64,000 nucleotides of DNA from an uncultured Sutterella sp. GTDB lineage: Bacteria > Pseudomonadota > Gammaproteobacteria > Burkholderiales > Burkholderiaceae_F. Below the pieces are notes generated by a model. The model searched no databases, was not told the DNA's origin, and saw only the letters and a program-made list of their open reading frames with translations. A program made the translations under genes and the position numbers. Below, one piece after another: positions 9,401 through 17,593 of this stretch. The stretch spans positions 53,546-117,545 of the forward strand of contig UQUM01000001.1 of the NCBI GenBank assembly GCA_900544255.1, written 5' to 3'. Every line of letters starts with the position of its first letter. The stretch's first letter is position 1.

Positions 9401-10390
9401 GTGGTTGACCCGGACGACCTCAAGCCAGTTGCCGTCCGGGTTGACCATGCGGAATCGGGCGAGATTGTCGACGGCTGTGCCCCAGAGGACGGCTTTTTTG
9501 CCGCCGGAATTTTCGCTGATGTTGCCCCCCACGGAACTTGCGTCGGCGCTTGCGGGATCGACCGAAAACACGAGTCCGTCCAGGGCGGCCGCTTCCGTCA
9601 CGCGGCGCGTGACGGCACCGGAACCGGTGTCGATGACAGGGGTGGGGGTTGTGTGTCCCGGCAGCACTTCGTTATGGGCGCGGCCTATGAAATTCATTTT
9701 TTCCGTATTGATGACGACGCTCATCGACGTCATCGGTACGGCGCCCCCGGTGTATCCCGTACCGCTGCCGCGGGGAATGATGACGAGCCCCAATTCCACG
9801 GCGTCGCGCACCAAGTCAGGAATCTCGCTTTCGCTGTCCGGAGTGAGGACGGCGAACGGAAATTCCACGCGCCAGTCGGTGGCGTCGGTGACGTGGCAGG
9901 CACGGGCAAATCCGTCAAAACGGATGTTGTCTTCGTGGGTATGGCGTTTGAAGCTTTTTAAGGCCCGACGGCGCAGTTTTTCGATTTTCGGAAATTCGTC
10001 TTCAAAGCGCTTCACCGCTGCGTGAACTTTTTCCAACAGTTTGCCGACGAGAGCGTCGCGTTCGGGCTGAGAGGGATCTCGGCGCTTTTCGGTTTCCGTA
10101 AGGCGGTGTTTCAAAGCATCGATGAGTAGTAGCCGGCGGCGTCGGTTGTGCAGCAGATCGTCCTGCAGATAGGGGTTGCGCTCGATGGCCCAAATGTCGC
10201 CCAGCACTTCGTAAATCATGCGGGAGGAGCGGCCGGTACGGCGCTGGCCCCGCAGGTCTCCCAGAATCGTCCACGCGTCGCTTCCGAGAAGGCGCATCAC
10301 GATTTCTTTGTCGGAAAACGACGTGTAGTTGTAGGGAATCTCTCGAATACGTTCCGGGGCGGGCGAAGTTTTGACGTCCTCGTTCTGCAT
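6488..10390 (-). CDS. FAD-binding and Fe-S-binding oxidoreductase (D-lactate dehydrogenase-like, DUF3683 fusion)
   Basis: A 1300-residue fusion. The N-terminal ~180 residues match the DUF3683 type. A PCMH FAD domain follows (PRGSGTGYTGG, VGGNISENSGGKKA), then the FAD-oxidase C-terminal part with HMHAGDGNVHTNVP and GEHGVG. Two 4Fe-4S motifs come next: CLRCGKCKSQC and CTVCLKCQRPCP. The C-terminal third holds two CCG-type cysteine domains (FLCCGYP, RCCGEAGTF, ACPGC), as in GlcF and heterodisulfide reductase. The order is that of GlcD plus GlcF in one chain. Substrate is probably a 2-hydroxy acid such as D-lactate, with quinone as acceptor, but this is inferred. No strong ribosome site precedes the ATG. 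Confidence 0.88.
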   Translation of the reverse strand: MQNEDVKTSPAPERIREIPYNYTSFSDKEIVMRLLGSDAWTILGDLRGQRRTGRSSRMIYEVLGDIWAIERNPYLQDDLLHNRRRRLLLIDALKHRLTETEKRRDPSQPERDALVGKLLEKVHAAVKRFEDEFPKIEKLRRRALKSFKRHTHEDNIRFDGFARACHVTDATDWRVEFPFAVLTPDSESEIPDLVRDAVELGLVIIPRGSGTGYTGGAVPMTSMSVVINTEKMNFIGRAHNEVLPGHTTPTPVIDTGSGAVTRRVTEAAALDGLVFSVDPASADASSVGGNISENSGGKKAVLWGTAVDNLARFRMVNPDGNWLEVVRVNHNLGKIHKQEEVVWEITLKDGHERNPEKARVLHTDVLKMPGVSFRKKGLGKDVSNKCLGGLPGVQKEGCDGLITSATWILHKMPPFARTVCLEFFGAAGLAGPAIVEITQLLDSHPKGCMLAGLEHLDDRYLHAVNYPVKSRRGEYPKMVLVGDIVGDDEAALDEITQRVVAICTERNGEGFIAKTESERFKFWHERSRTAAISAHTNAFKLNEDVVIPLDRIGEYTLTCERFNIECSIGNKIDMARAVEEYLRGYISLGNPTMTAGVTKKELLDTTVPEALAAVEEVTRRWQTVLALLDTPWQDARKKLIACGIPADDAVFENYRQKTVFDAVYDRVLRISWKKELRSRLFHIFAGDAFEKIRTQVDAIHAKVLRGRVFIALHMHAGDGNVHTNVPLNSDNYRMMQLGQKAVRLVMKTAKALGGSITGEHGVGLTKIEFLPPEDLVPFYEYLDKVDPQRRFNAGKLKLGLENAYTPSFNLLTAESLIMQQTELKAISDAVKNCLRCGKCKSQCTTHVPRAGLLYSPRNKIIAVSLLTEAFLYESQTRRGVNFEHLLSFSDIADHCTVCLKCQRPCPVKINFGEVTMLLRNFLSRMHCTSKNPLKKMGMQFLALSHPRAVELARRGMVDMGFKMERKAADLMKKVAAPTLARPSNTTGQPALKETVITLVNRKMPEPRLHRTLRSILKLNDPTTVPIIRRPDAKDAEAVFYFPGCGNERLFPEAGLAVLTLLFASGIQTVIPPKFLCCGYPQKGNGLPVLGQKIVTDNRILFHRIANTLNYLDIRTVVASCGTCLKSLKDYHFEEIFPGCRVLDVHDYLAEKGVHLSGADHTRYLYHDPCHSPFNTATPIKTVQSLLEAVDGTPVMLTERCCGEAGTFAVGRPDVATQVRFKKEEDLKLRKARLIADGFDGKVKVLTACPGCYQGMSRYSDAVGTEAEFLIVEMARLMYGEHWLAAFLSEVKKDGIEHVLV

Positions 10391-10423
10391 GATCAGGCTG
10401 AGAAAAAATGGGGGTCGGAAAAA

Positions 10424-10684
10424 TCAGTTGGAAGCGTTGCGTATCAGGCGGCGCAGGCCTTTTTCAATGGGCCGATCCACCAGATGGTAGACGCCGCTGC
10501 CGTCGTCAACGATGTCATAGTCCCACTTTTTGTTGCCGCGCATGTCTTCGAGCCACACGTTGAGCGGCAGATCGAGTTCGTCGACGTTGCCGTTGATGAA
10601 GCTTTCGGCTTCGTAGGGGGTGGCGAAGTTTTCCCAGAATTCACCGTAATCCACGATAACCTGAACGACTAAGTCTCGGCGCAT
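10424..10684 (-). CDS. Small conserved-looking hypothetical protein
   Basis: An 86-residue acidic protein that I do not recognise. It has no signal peptide or membrane segment, has several aromatic residues (YGEFWENF, WLEDM, KKWDYDIVDD) and a basic C terminus ending RRLIRNASN. The gene is well supported by AAAGGAGA six bases before its ATG. It lies between the M20 peptidase and the FAD/Fe-S oxidoreductase on the same strand, with gaps of 11 and 33 bp, so it is likely part of the rlpA-peptidase-oxidoreductase-HIT transcript. Confidence 0.75.
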   Translation of the reverse strand: MRRDLVVQVIVDYGEFWENFATPYEAESFINGNVDELDLPLNVWLEDMRGNKKWDYDIVDDGSGVYHLVDRPIEKGLRRLIRNASN

Positions 10685-10695
10685 GACGGTCTCCT

Positions 10696-12102
10696 TTACG
10701 GCATGGCGCGGACAATGTCCGCCACCGCAGCGGTGAGTTTGGCAACATAGGGTAAGTTCAGCATCTCATCCGGGCCGTGAGCGTTCGAAGCCGGTCCCAA
10801 AACACCGGTTACGAACATTTGAGCGGCCGGGAATGAATCCGTGAAGAGATTCAGAATCGGAATGGAGCCGCCTTCGGCAATAAAGGCTGAGGGGGCGCCG
10901 AAAACGCGGTGGCCGACGTCGGCGACGGCTTTCTTAAACCAGTCGGTTTCGGCGGGCGCATTCCACCCGGCCGAGGCCTGGATTTTCTCGATGGATACCG
11001 TGGCGCCGAAGGGCACGTTTTCGGTGAGTTTCTCGGTGAGAGAAGCGAGGGCCTTTTCCGGATCGACGCAGGGCGGAATGCGGATAGAGAGACGCAGGGC
11101 CGTTTCGGCGCGCAGAACGTTGCCGGCTTCAGCGATCGAGGGCAGTCCTTCGGCACCGATCACCGCGAGCTGCGGCTTCCAGGTCTGAGCCAAAAGGTTT
11201 CGGGCAATCGTCTTATAGCGGGGCTGCGTCGTACCGACCCAGGGAAAATCGCTGATAATGGTTTTAGCGAGAAGTTTCGCGACAGCCTTCAATTGGGTGT
11301 TGCGTTCCGGCGGAACGTCGCAGTTAAAGGCCGGATCGCTGATTTCGCCGGTGGTACTTTTTTCTACGCGGGAGAGGAGTTCCCGGGCAATCATGAAGCT
11401 GTCGGGCACAATGCCGGAACCGGACCCCGAATGCACGCCGTGATTCAAGACTTTGACACGCAGCGTGGCGGCCACGACGCCGCGAAAGCTCGCGGTGATC
11501 CAGAGACGCTCGTAGTCACCGGCGGCACTGTCCAATACTGTCACGAGTCCCACCTTACCGCAGCGGGGAGCGACGGCGGCAAGCCAGTAGGGGAGGTCTT
11601 CGGAGCCCGATTCTTCGCGGGTTTCAATGAGGCCGCAGCAGCGGGGATGCTCTAGTCCCGCTTCTTCCAAGGCTTTGACGGCAGTGAGTGCCGCGTAGAC
11701 GCTGTAGCCGTCGTCGGCACAGCCGCGCCCGTAGAGACGGCCGTCTTCGATGACGGGTTTGAAGGGGGCGCGGTTTTTGGTCCAGCCGGCCGCTTCGGGT
11801 TGCTTATCAAGGTGCCCGTAGAAGAAGGCCGTTTGCTCCGAGGTGTTCCCCAACGCCGGGATGTCGAAAAAGAGGCAAGGTGTTTTCCCCGGTGCTTCGA
11901 GCACTTCAAACTTACCGTCGGGAAAGCGCTTTTCGCCCCAGAGGGCGGCTTTCTGGCAGGCGGCTTTCAGAAAACCGTGCATTTCCCAGTCAGCATCAAA
12001 CGCCGGGGATTTAGCAGGAAGCCGGACGAAATCAATAAGGGCATCGAGCGTGTCGTCTTCCCAGTGGCGTTCGATGAGCGTTTCCAAAACAGAGTTTTGC
12101 AT
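10696..12102 (-). CDS. M20-family metallopeptidase
   Basis: A 468-residue M20 dipeptidase/carboxypeptidase-type enzyme. Metal-site motifs are clear: YGHLDKQP (His and Asp), GRGCADDG (bridging Asp), ETREESGSED (catalytic Glu and metal Glu) and a late GGSIPILN/NAHGPDE segment with the final His. An inserted dimerisation domain lies at about 190-360. The fit is to the ArgE/DapE/CPG2-like group that hydrolyses dipeptides or acylated amino acids. An in-frame GTG at 12114 overlaps the rlpA stop; the ATG at 12102 has GAAG upstream. No signal peptide, so cytoplasmic. Confidence 0.87.
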   Translation of the reverse strand: MQNSVLETLIERHWEDDTLDALIDFVRLPAKSPAFDADWEMHGFLKAACQKAALWGEKRFPDGKFEVLEAPGKTPCLFFDIPALGNTSEQTAFFYGHLDKQPEAAGWTKNRAPFKPVIEDGRLYGRGCADDGYSVYAALTAVKALEEAGLEHPRCCGLIETREESGSEDLPYWLAAVAPRCGKVGLVTVLDSAAGDYERLWITASFRGVVAATLRVKVLNHGVHSGSGSGIVPDSFMIARELLSRVEKSTTGEISDPAFNCDVPPERNTQLKAVAKLLAKTIISDFPWVGTTQPRYKTIARNLLAQTWKPQLAVIGAEGLPSIAEAGNVLRAETALRLSIRIPPCVDPEKALASLTEKLTENVPFGATVSIEKIQASAGWNAPAETDWFKKAVADVGHRVFGAPSAFIAEGGSIPILNLFTDSFPAAQMFVTGVLGPASNAHGPDEMLNLPYVAKLTAAVADIVRAMP

Positions 12103-12110
12103 GATTAACT

Positions 12111-13460
12111 TCACTTATAAGCGGCAAAAGCTGATGTGCCGAGACGGTCTGAAATTGTACGGGCGATTTCCCGGGCCCTTGCCTGAGACGTACTCCCTAC
12201 GAGGATGCACCAACGGTTGTCGGACGGCGCAATGCGTACGGGTTCTTTGATGTTTTCGGTAGCAAGCATCATTTCGGTGTGCGCGGCAAAGGTCTGAGCG
12301 TTGATTTTGTCGTCAAATGCCCCGATCTGTGCGCCCCAGGCGGGGGCTGCGGAATCGAGTGTCGACAAAGCTTGTTCTTCCGCAGCGTCGGAAGTGGTTG
12401 AGGCAACGCTGCCTTCTTCCGAGAAAACGCTGTCAAACGGCGTGTCGTCTGTCGGGGTGTCGTCTGCGGCGGCTGAGAGTGTGACGGTCGGCGGCTGCGT
12501 CTCCGTCTCCGTCGGAATGAGTGATGCGAGCGGATCCGCAGTTTGAACGGACACGGTATTCTCTTGCGGCATGTAAGAAGCAATCGTGTCTTCTATCTGC
12601 TTAAATTCCCGGGCGGTATCTGCCCCCGTTTTGCGGGCCGCGGTGATTTTTTGAGTCACGGAAGCTGTTTTTGCGGAAGTCGAGGCGGATTTTTCAGACG
12701 ACTGATTTTCTAGGAAGGAAAGACTCTGGCGCACCGTTTCCTTTACGACCGCCGTACGGCCGGAAGCGCGGGCGCCGGCGACAGCGGAAGCGGCCGCGAG
12801 CAGGGTTCCTGTTTTGGAGACAGACGACGTCGAACTTTTGGCGGTGACTTCGTTCGCGGCCAGCGCCGTGGCAAGCGAGACATTCGTATGGGTCGCCGTA
12901 GGAACTTTGCCGGCTGCGATCTGCTTACGCGTAATTCGTTCAATTTTGACGCGGGTGGTGCCTTTTTTCTGATAGCCGAGTTTTACGGCCGCCGCGTAAC
13001 TCATGTCGATCGCCCGTCCGCCGATGAAGGGACCACGGTCGTTGACGCGGACGATGACACTGCGCCCGTTGGCGAGATTGGTCACTTTGGCGTAACTAGG
13101 CAGTTCCATCACGGGGTGCGCCGCCGTCATGGCGTACATGTCGTAAATTTCGCCGATGGCCGTTTTCTTGCCGTGAAACTGCTTGCCGTACCAACTCGCC
13201 GTTCCCGTCTGGGTAAAGGGCTTGTCGCCGGTCATTGGGGTAAAGGACTGCCCCATCACCTTATAAGGACGGTTGGCCCACTTGTTGGCAGGCTCGACCT
13301 TGATTTTCATCGTGCCCGTCGAAGACGCCCGCCAGGCGCTCATCGTCGAAGGCGGGCCGTCGCGGTCAAAGTATTTGCCGTTGTTGCTGCCGGTGGAAGC
13401 ACACCCAAAAAGGGTGGCGGCGAGAAGAAAGGTGAGCCAGTAAAAATGTCGAGAGAGCAT
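12111..13460 (-). CDS. rlpA: RlpA-like septal lytic transglycosylase lipoprotein with SPOR domain
   Basis: A 449-residue lipoprotein. The lipobox is TLFGC at about residue 20. A double-psi beta-barrel at about 85-165 carries TGTASWYGKQFHGKKTA and VRVNDRGPF, typical of RlpA. A long Ser/Thr/Ala-rich linker follows (about 175-370), then a SPOR domain (about 375-449) starting WGAQIGAFDDK and ending LGTSAFAAYK. RlpA cuts naked glycan strands at the septum in some species; SPOR targets them. The ATG at 13460 is preferred over an upstream TTG because it gives a normal lipoprotein signal. The linker is unusually long compared with most RlpA proteins. Confidence 0.9.
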   Translation of the reverse strand: MLSRHFYWLTFLLAATLFGCASTGSNNGKYFDRDGPPSTMSAWRASSTGTMKIKVEPANKWANRPYKVMGQSFTPMTGDKPFTQTGTASWYGKQFHGKKTAIGEIYDMYAMTAAHPVMELPSYAKVTNLANGRSVIVRVNDRGPFIGGRAIDMSYAAAVKLGYQKKGTTRVKIERITRKQIAAGKVPTATHTNVSLATALAANEVTAKSSTSSVSKTGTLLAAASAVAGARASGRTAVVKETVRQSLSFLENQSSEKSASTSAKTASVTQKITAARKTGADTAREFKQIEDTIASYMPQENTVSVQTADPLASLIPTETETQPPTVTLSAAADDTPTDDTPFDSVFSEEGSVASTTSDAAEEQALSTLDSAAPAWGAQIGAFDDKINAQTFAAHTEMMLATENIKEPVRIAPSDNRWCILVGSTSQARAREIARTISDRLGTSAFAAYK

Positions 13461-13673
13461 AGCCGTCAGAAAAAGAAACCTCGGCTGACGCAAAAATCCC
13501 GAATTTTCGAATCAGCGCCGCCACCCGTAATGCTAGACTGTCGGACGCTCAAAAACCGCCGTTTTTCAGCCGCTGTTACAGAACTTTGCCGCAGCGGCCG
13601 AAAGAAAAGACGGCGCGGTTCACGTTGGGGCTGCCCCAATCTTTATTTCCGCAGAAAAATTACAGGTAAGAAC

Positions 13674-13961
13674 ATGTCCCTTGGTTTGGAGGACGTTCGC
13701 CGCATTGCCGAACTCGGTCACATCGACATCAGTGATGACGATGCCGTGCGCATGCAGGGTGAACTCAATGACATTTTCAAAATGATTGAACGCATTCAGG
13801 CCGTTGACACAAACGGTGTGGAACCGATGATGCACCCGCATGACGGCGTGCAGCGTCTGCGTGAGGATGAAGTGGTCTTCGGTGACGACCGCGAAGAAAA
13901 TATGAAGAATGCGCCGGAAGAATACGAAGGGCTCTTCTTGGTGCCCCGCGTGGTGGAATAA
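13674..13961 (+). CDS. gatC: Asp/Glu-tRNA(Asn/Gln) amidotransferase subunit C
   Basis: A 95-residue GatC. Typical features are the N-terminal helix VRRIAELGHIDISDDD, the segment ELNDIFKMIERIQAVDTNGVEPMMHP, and the ending LFLVPRVVE, the family C terminus. GatC clamps GatA to GatB in the complex that amidates misacylated Glu-tRNA(Gln) or Asp-tRNA(Asn). AGGTAAG lies just before the ATG. It is the first gene of gatCAB and is divergent from rlpA. Confidence 0.95.
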   Translation: MSLGLEDVRRIAELGHIDISDDDAVRMQGELNDIFKMIERIQAVDTNGVEPMMHPHDGVQRLREDEVVFGDDREENMKNAPEEYEGLFLVPRVVE

Positions 13962-13972
13962 GGAGTGCCGTT

Positions 13973-15430
13973 GTGGAAGATGTGAAATTTGCCTCCGTGA
14001 AGGAGCTCTCCCGTGCGCTTGCCGCCAAGGAAGTGAGTGCGGTGGAATTGGCGCAGGCCTATTTGGACCGCATGGAAGCGCATAAGGATTTGAATTGTTT
14101 CCTGGACGTCCGTCCGGAAGTGACGCTGGAAGAAGCGCGTGCCGCCGATAAGCGCATTGCCGAAGGTACAGCTGGTCGACTCACCGGCATTCCGATTGCC
14201 CATAAGGACATTTTCGTCACGAAGAAATGGGCTTCAACCGCCGGCAGCAAGATGCTTGAAGGCTACATGAGTCCCTTTGACGCGACGGTCGTGAAGAAAC
14301 TCGCGGCTGCGGGCATGGTGACGTTGGGTAAACTCAACTGCGACGAATTTGCCATGGGGTCCGCGAACGAAAACTCCGCCTACGGCAAGGTTTATAACCC
14401 GTGGGATAAGAACGCTGTGCCGGGCGGCAGTTCCGGCGGTAGCGCATCCTGTGTCGCCGCAGGCTTGGCGCCCATTGTGACGGGGACGGATACGGGCGGT
14501 TCTATTCGCGAACCCGCGGCCTTTACGGGGATTACAGGTTTGAAGCCCACGTACGGGCGTCCGAGCCGTTTGGGGATGATTGCCTATGCGTCGAGCTTGG
14601 ATACCGCCGGTCTGATGGCGCATTCCGCCGAAGACATCGCTTGGGTGCTGGGCGACATGGTGGGTTTTGAGCCGTGGGATTCCACGAGTGAAAACCGGCC
14701 GACGGAAGACTTTACCCGTGACCTCAATAAGGGCGTGAAGGGGATGAAGATCGGTGTGCCGCGGGCATGGTTCACGGATGCCTTGGATCCTGAAGTGGCC
14801 GCCGCCATCGAAAACGTCGTTGAAGAATACCGCCGTCAGGGCGCTCAAATCGTGGATATTGCGCTCCCCACTGCTGAACTCGGCGTACCGGTTTACTACG
14901 TCGTCGCCTGCGCGGAAGCAAGTTCCAACCTGTCGCGTTTTGACGGTGTGCGTTACGGGCACCGTGCCGCCGACTACGGCGATATTCAGGACATGATCAA
15001 AAAGAGCCGCAACGAAGGATTCGGGGCGGAACCGAAGCGCCGAATCATGATCGGTACCTACGTGTTGTCTCACGGTTACTACGACGCCTACTACCTCAAG
15101 GCACAGAAGGTGCGTCGCCTCATCACCGAGGAATTTGACCGCGCCTTTGAAAGCGTGGATGCCATCCTGAGTCCGGTCGCGACGTCTACCGCCTTTGATT
15201 TCGGTGCGAAGAGCGACCCCGTGGCCGCTTATCTGAGCGACCTTTATACGGTGCCGATGTCTTTGGCGGGACTCCCGGGGATGAGTCTTCCTTGCGGCAT
15301 TCATTCCAACGGCCGTCCGATCGGCGTGCAGCTGACCTGCGCCCGTTTTGAAGAAGCCAAGATGCTGGGAATTGCCCAGGCGTGGCAGAACGCCACGGAT
15401 TGGCATCAGAGACATCCGACCGGTTTTTAA
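13973..15430 (+). CDS. gatA: Asp/Glu-tRNA(Asn/Gln) amidotransferase subunit A
   Basis: A 485-residue amidase-signature enzyme that releases ammonia from glutamine for GatB. The catalytic Ser-cisSer-Lys set is visible: Lys in PIAHKDIF (about 79), and the Gly/Ser-rich GGSSGGSAS followed by TDTGGSIREPA (about 150-183). The C terminus has the usual PCGIHSNGRPIGVQL segment. The GTG start at 13973 has AGGAG seven bases upstream and lies 11 bp after the gatC stop. Confidence 0.96.
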   Translation: MEDVKFASVKELSRALAAKEVSAVELAQAYLDRMEAHKDLNCFLDVRPEVTLEEARAADKRIAEGTAGRLTGIPIAHKDIFVTKKWASTAGSKMLEGYMSPFDATVVKKLAAAGMVTLGKLNCDEFAMGSANENSAYGKVYNPWDKNAVPGGSSGGSASCVAAGLAPIVTGTDTGGSIREPAAFTGITGLKPTYGRPSRLGMIAYASSLDTAGLMAHSAEDIAWVLGDMVGFEPWDSTSENRPTEDFTRDLNKGVKGMKIGVPRAWFTDALDPEVAAAIENVVEEYRRQGAQIVDIALPTAELGVPVYYVVACAEASSNLSRFDGVRYGHRAADYGDIQDMIKKSRNEGFGAEPKRRIMIGTYVLSHGYYDAYYLKAQKVRRLITEEFDRAFESVDAILSPVATSTAFDFGAKSDPVAAYLSDLYTVPMSLAGLPGMSLPCGIHSNGRPIGVQLTCARFEEAKMLGIAQAWQNATDWHQRHPTGF

Positions 15431-15445
15431 TTTGAGAGAATGAAC

Positions 15446-16897
15446 ATGGAATGGGAAGTTGTCATCGGTCTTGAGACGCACGTTCAGCTCTCAACCGACT
15501 CCAAGATTTTTTCCGGGGCAAGCGCCGCGTTCGGCGCTGAACCCAATACGCACGCCTGCTACATTGATTTGGCGTTGCCCGGGGCTTTGCCGGTTTTGAA
15601 TAAGAGCGCCGTGGAAAAAGCGATGCGCTTCGGGCTGGCGATCGGGGCGGAAGTGGCGGAAAAGTCCGTTTTTGACCGCAAAAACTATTTTTATCCCGAT
15701 TTGCCGAAGGGTTATCAGATCAGTCAGTTCGAACTTCCGATCGTGAAGGGCGGACAGCTCACCTTCATGGTGCAGCCCAAGGACGGCGAACCCTACGAAA
15801 AGACGATCAACCTGACGCGTGCGCACCTTGAAGAAGACGCCGGTAAGAGCGTGCACGGGATCGTGGCGCACAAGTCCGGCATGGACTTAAACCGTGCCGG
15901 AACACCGCTGCTGGAAATCGTGACGGAACCGGAAATGAGAAGCTCCGCCGAAGCCGTCGGATACGCCCGTGCGCTGCACGCCTTGGTGGTTTGGCTCGGT
16001 ATGACCCGCGGCAACATGCAGGAAGGAAACTTCCGCTGCGACGCAAACGTTTCCGTGCGTCCGAAGGGCGAGACGAAGTTCGGTACGCGCTGCGAAATTA
16101 AGAACCTCAATTCCTTTAAGTTTCTGCAGGACGCGATTGACTACGAAGTGCGTCGTCAGATCGAACTGATTGAAGCGGGCGGCAAGGTTGTGCAGGCCAC
16201 GCGTCTTTATGACCCGGATCAGAACGAAACACGTCAGATGCGCAGCAAGGAAGATTCGATGGACTATCGCTACTTCCCGGATCCGGACCTGATGCCCCTG
16301 ATCATCAGCCCGGAATGGAAGGCGAAGGTGGCGGCGACGATGCCGGAACTCCCCGGCGCGATGAAAAAGCGTCTCGTGGCGGAATTCGGCCTCACGGATT
16401 ACGACGCTGCGATCATCACGGCTTCGAAGGATGTGGCGGACTACTTCATGAGGGCCGCCGACGGTGTGAAGGATAAGAAGATCGTCGCCAACTGGGTGAT
16501 GGGGGAAGTTGCGGCGGCCGTCAATGCGGCCGAAGGCATGACTTACGCCGACGCGGCCGTGAAGGCGGAAGTGCTCGGCGAGATTCTGAAGCGACTTACG
16601 GACGGGACGGTGAACGCGAAGGGTGCCAAGCGTCTCTTCAGTCTCATTTGGGAAGGTGCTGAAGATACGGTCGACGCTTTGATTGAGAAGGAAGGCTTAA
16701 AGCAGATCTCGGACGCTTCGGCGATCGAAGGCATTATTGACGAAGTGCTCGCCAACAACGCCAAGATGGTGGAAGAGTTCCGCGCCGGTAAGCAGAAGGC
16801 CTTTAACGCTCTCGTGGGGCAGGCTATGAAGGCCACCCGCGGCAAGGCGAACCCCAAGCAGGTGAACGAAATCCTGCGCGCAAAACTCGCGGCGTAA
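15446..16897 (+). CDS. gatB: Asp/Glu-tRNA(Asn/Gln) amidotransferase subunit B
   Basis: A 483-residue GatB, the kinase/transamidase subunit. The N-terminal WEVVIGLETHVQL, the cradle-domain segments RKNYFYPDLPKGYQISQ, SLVHLEEDAGKS-like region and MDYRYFPDPDLMPL are diagnostic. The C-terminal YqeY-like tail domain (about 410-483) binds tRNA. Two ATGs (15440 and 15446) are possible; GAGAGA directly abuts the first, so the second has better spacing. The presence of gatCAB implies indirect synthesis of Gln-tRNA and/or Asn-tRNA. Confidence 0.96.
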   Translation: MEWEVVIGLETHVQLSTDSKIFSGASAAFGAEPNTHACYIDLALPGALPVLNKSAVEKAMRFGLAIGAEVAEKSVFDRKNYFYPDLPKGYQISQFELPIVKGGQLTFMVQPKDGEPYEKTINLTRAHLEEDAGKSVHGIVAHKSGMDLNRAGTPLLEIVTEPEMRSSAEAVGYARALHALVVWLGMTRGNMQEGNFRCDANVSVRPKGETKFGTRCEIKNLNSFKFLQDAIDYEVRRQIELIEAGGKVVQATRLYDPDQNETRQMRSKEDSMDYRYFPDPDLMPLIISPEWKAKVAATMPELPGAMKKRLVAEFGLTDYDAAIITASKDVADYFMRAADGVKDKKIVANWVMGEVAAAVNAAEGMTYADAAVKAEVLGEILKRLTDGTVNAKGAKRLFSLIWEGAEDTVDALIEKEGLKQISDASAIEGIIDEVLANNAKMVEEFRAGKQKAFNALVGQAMKATRGKANPKQVNEILRAKLAA

Positions 16898-16914
16898 CAA
16901 CGTGGGTTGAGTGA

Positions 16915-16958
16915 GAAGACGCCTGCTTTCCTGAAATCTAGGAGGCGGGCGTTTTGCT
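16915..16958 (+). terminator. Intrinsic terminator after gatCAB
   Basis: Arms GACGCCTGC... and ...GGCGGGCGTTTT around a loop, ending in TTTTGCTTTT, 20 bp after the gatB stop. Confidence 0.75.
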
Positions 16959-17030
16959 TTTCAGGGTTATTGAGTCCCCAAAGATTCATTCCGAGGGCGA
17001 CCCACGCCGTGGGCAAAAAATTTTTTCGTC

Positions 17031-17450
17031 GTGAAATTCTCTGCTTTCAGTCAATGTTGTCACCCCTTTGACCGAGTGAAATACGGTCGCGTCAGTCGGC
17101 AGGTTTTTTGGACGACGATGGCGGCAGATGGAGTGTTGCTCATCGTCGCGTTTTTCGGACCGCTGGAAGCAGCTTATCGGCTGCAGGCGGATCCGCAGGG
17201 TTGGTTTATACGGGGGTGGCTTCTGGGGTTGGGGTGGCTGGCGGTGACGCTTGCCGTCTGCGCATTTCGTTTGGCAAGACGACGCCTGCATGACGCGGCT
17301 GTCTCAGGTTGGGCCATGCTGTGGGCGGCAGTGCCCGTCATCGGTTGGCTGTGGCTTATTCGACTTTTGGTACGGCCGTCTTTTTCCGGAAAAACGCGGT
17401 TTGACGAAGAGCGTCAGAAGTCGCTGTCGTCAAAACCGCTCTCGTCGTAA
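17031..17450 (+). CDS. DUF805-like small membrane protein
   Basis: A 139-residue membrane protein with three hydrophobic segments (about 28-48, 62-82, 92-112). The pattern GRVSRQVFW near the start and RRRLHDAAVSGWAMLW with VIGWLWLI fits the DUF805 family (YhaH/YhaI-like), whose function is not known. Translation would begin at the GTG at 17031; no good ribosome site precedes it, so the start is uncertain. A basic, Ser-rich tail follows the last segment. The gene stands alone between gatB and the convergent pyrE. Confidence 0.7.
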   Translation: MKFSAFSQCCHPFDRVKYGRVSRQVFWTTMAADGVLLIVAFFGPLEAAYRLQADPQGWFIRGWLLGLGWLAVTLAVCAFRLARRRLHDAAVSGWAMLWAAVPVIGWLWLIRLLVRPSFSGKTRFDEERQKSLSSKPLSS

Positions 17451-17536
17451 AACTTGGGCAACTTGTCGCAGTGGTAATAATCATCGAATGAATACGGAAA
17501 GTTGTAGTGAGCACCGTACCCATCGAAAAAGACAAA

Positions 17537-17574
17537 CGAAAAGGGAGAAAGCAAAACCCCTTCTCCCTTAAGAT
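17537..17574. terminator. Intrinsic terminator of pyrE
   Basis: Inverted repeat AAGGGAGAA / TTCTCCCTT with an 11-base loop, just past the pyrE stop. On the minus strand it is followed by TTCG. Confidence 0.65.
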
Positions 17575-17593
17575 ATGATGAGGACGACCTAAA

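Noticed and set aside
12888..13640. Plus-strand open frame running from inside rlpA into gatC
   Set aside because: The gatC product begins at 13674; the upstream part is antisense to rlpA and has no protein-like character.
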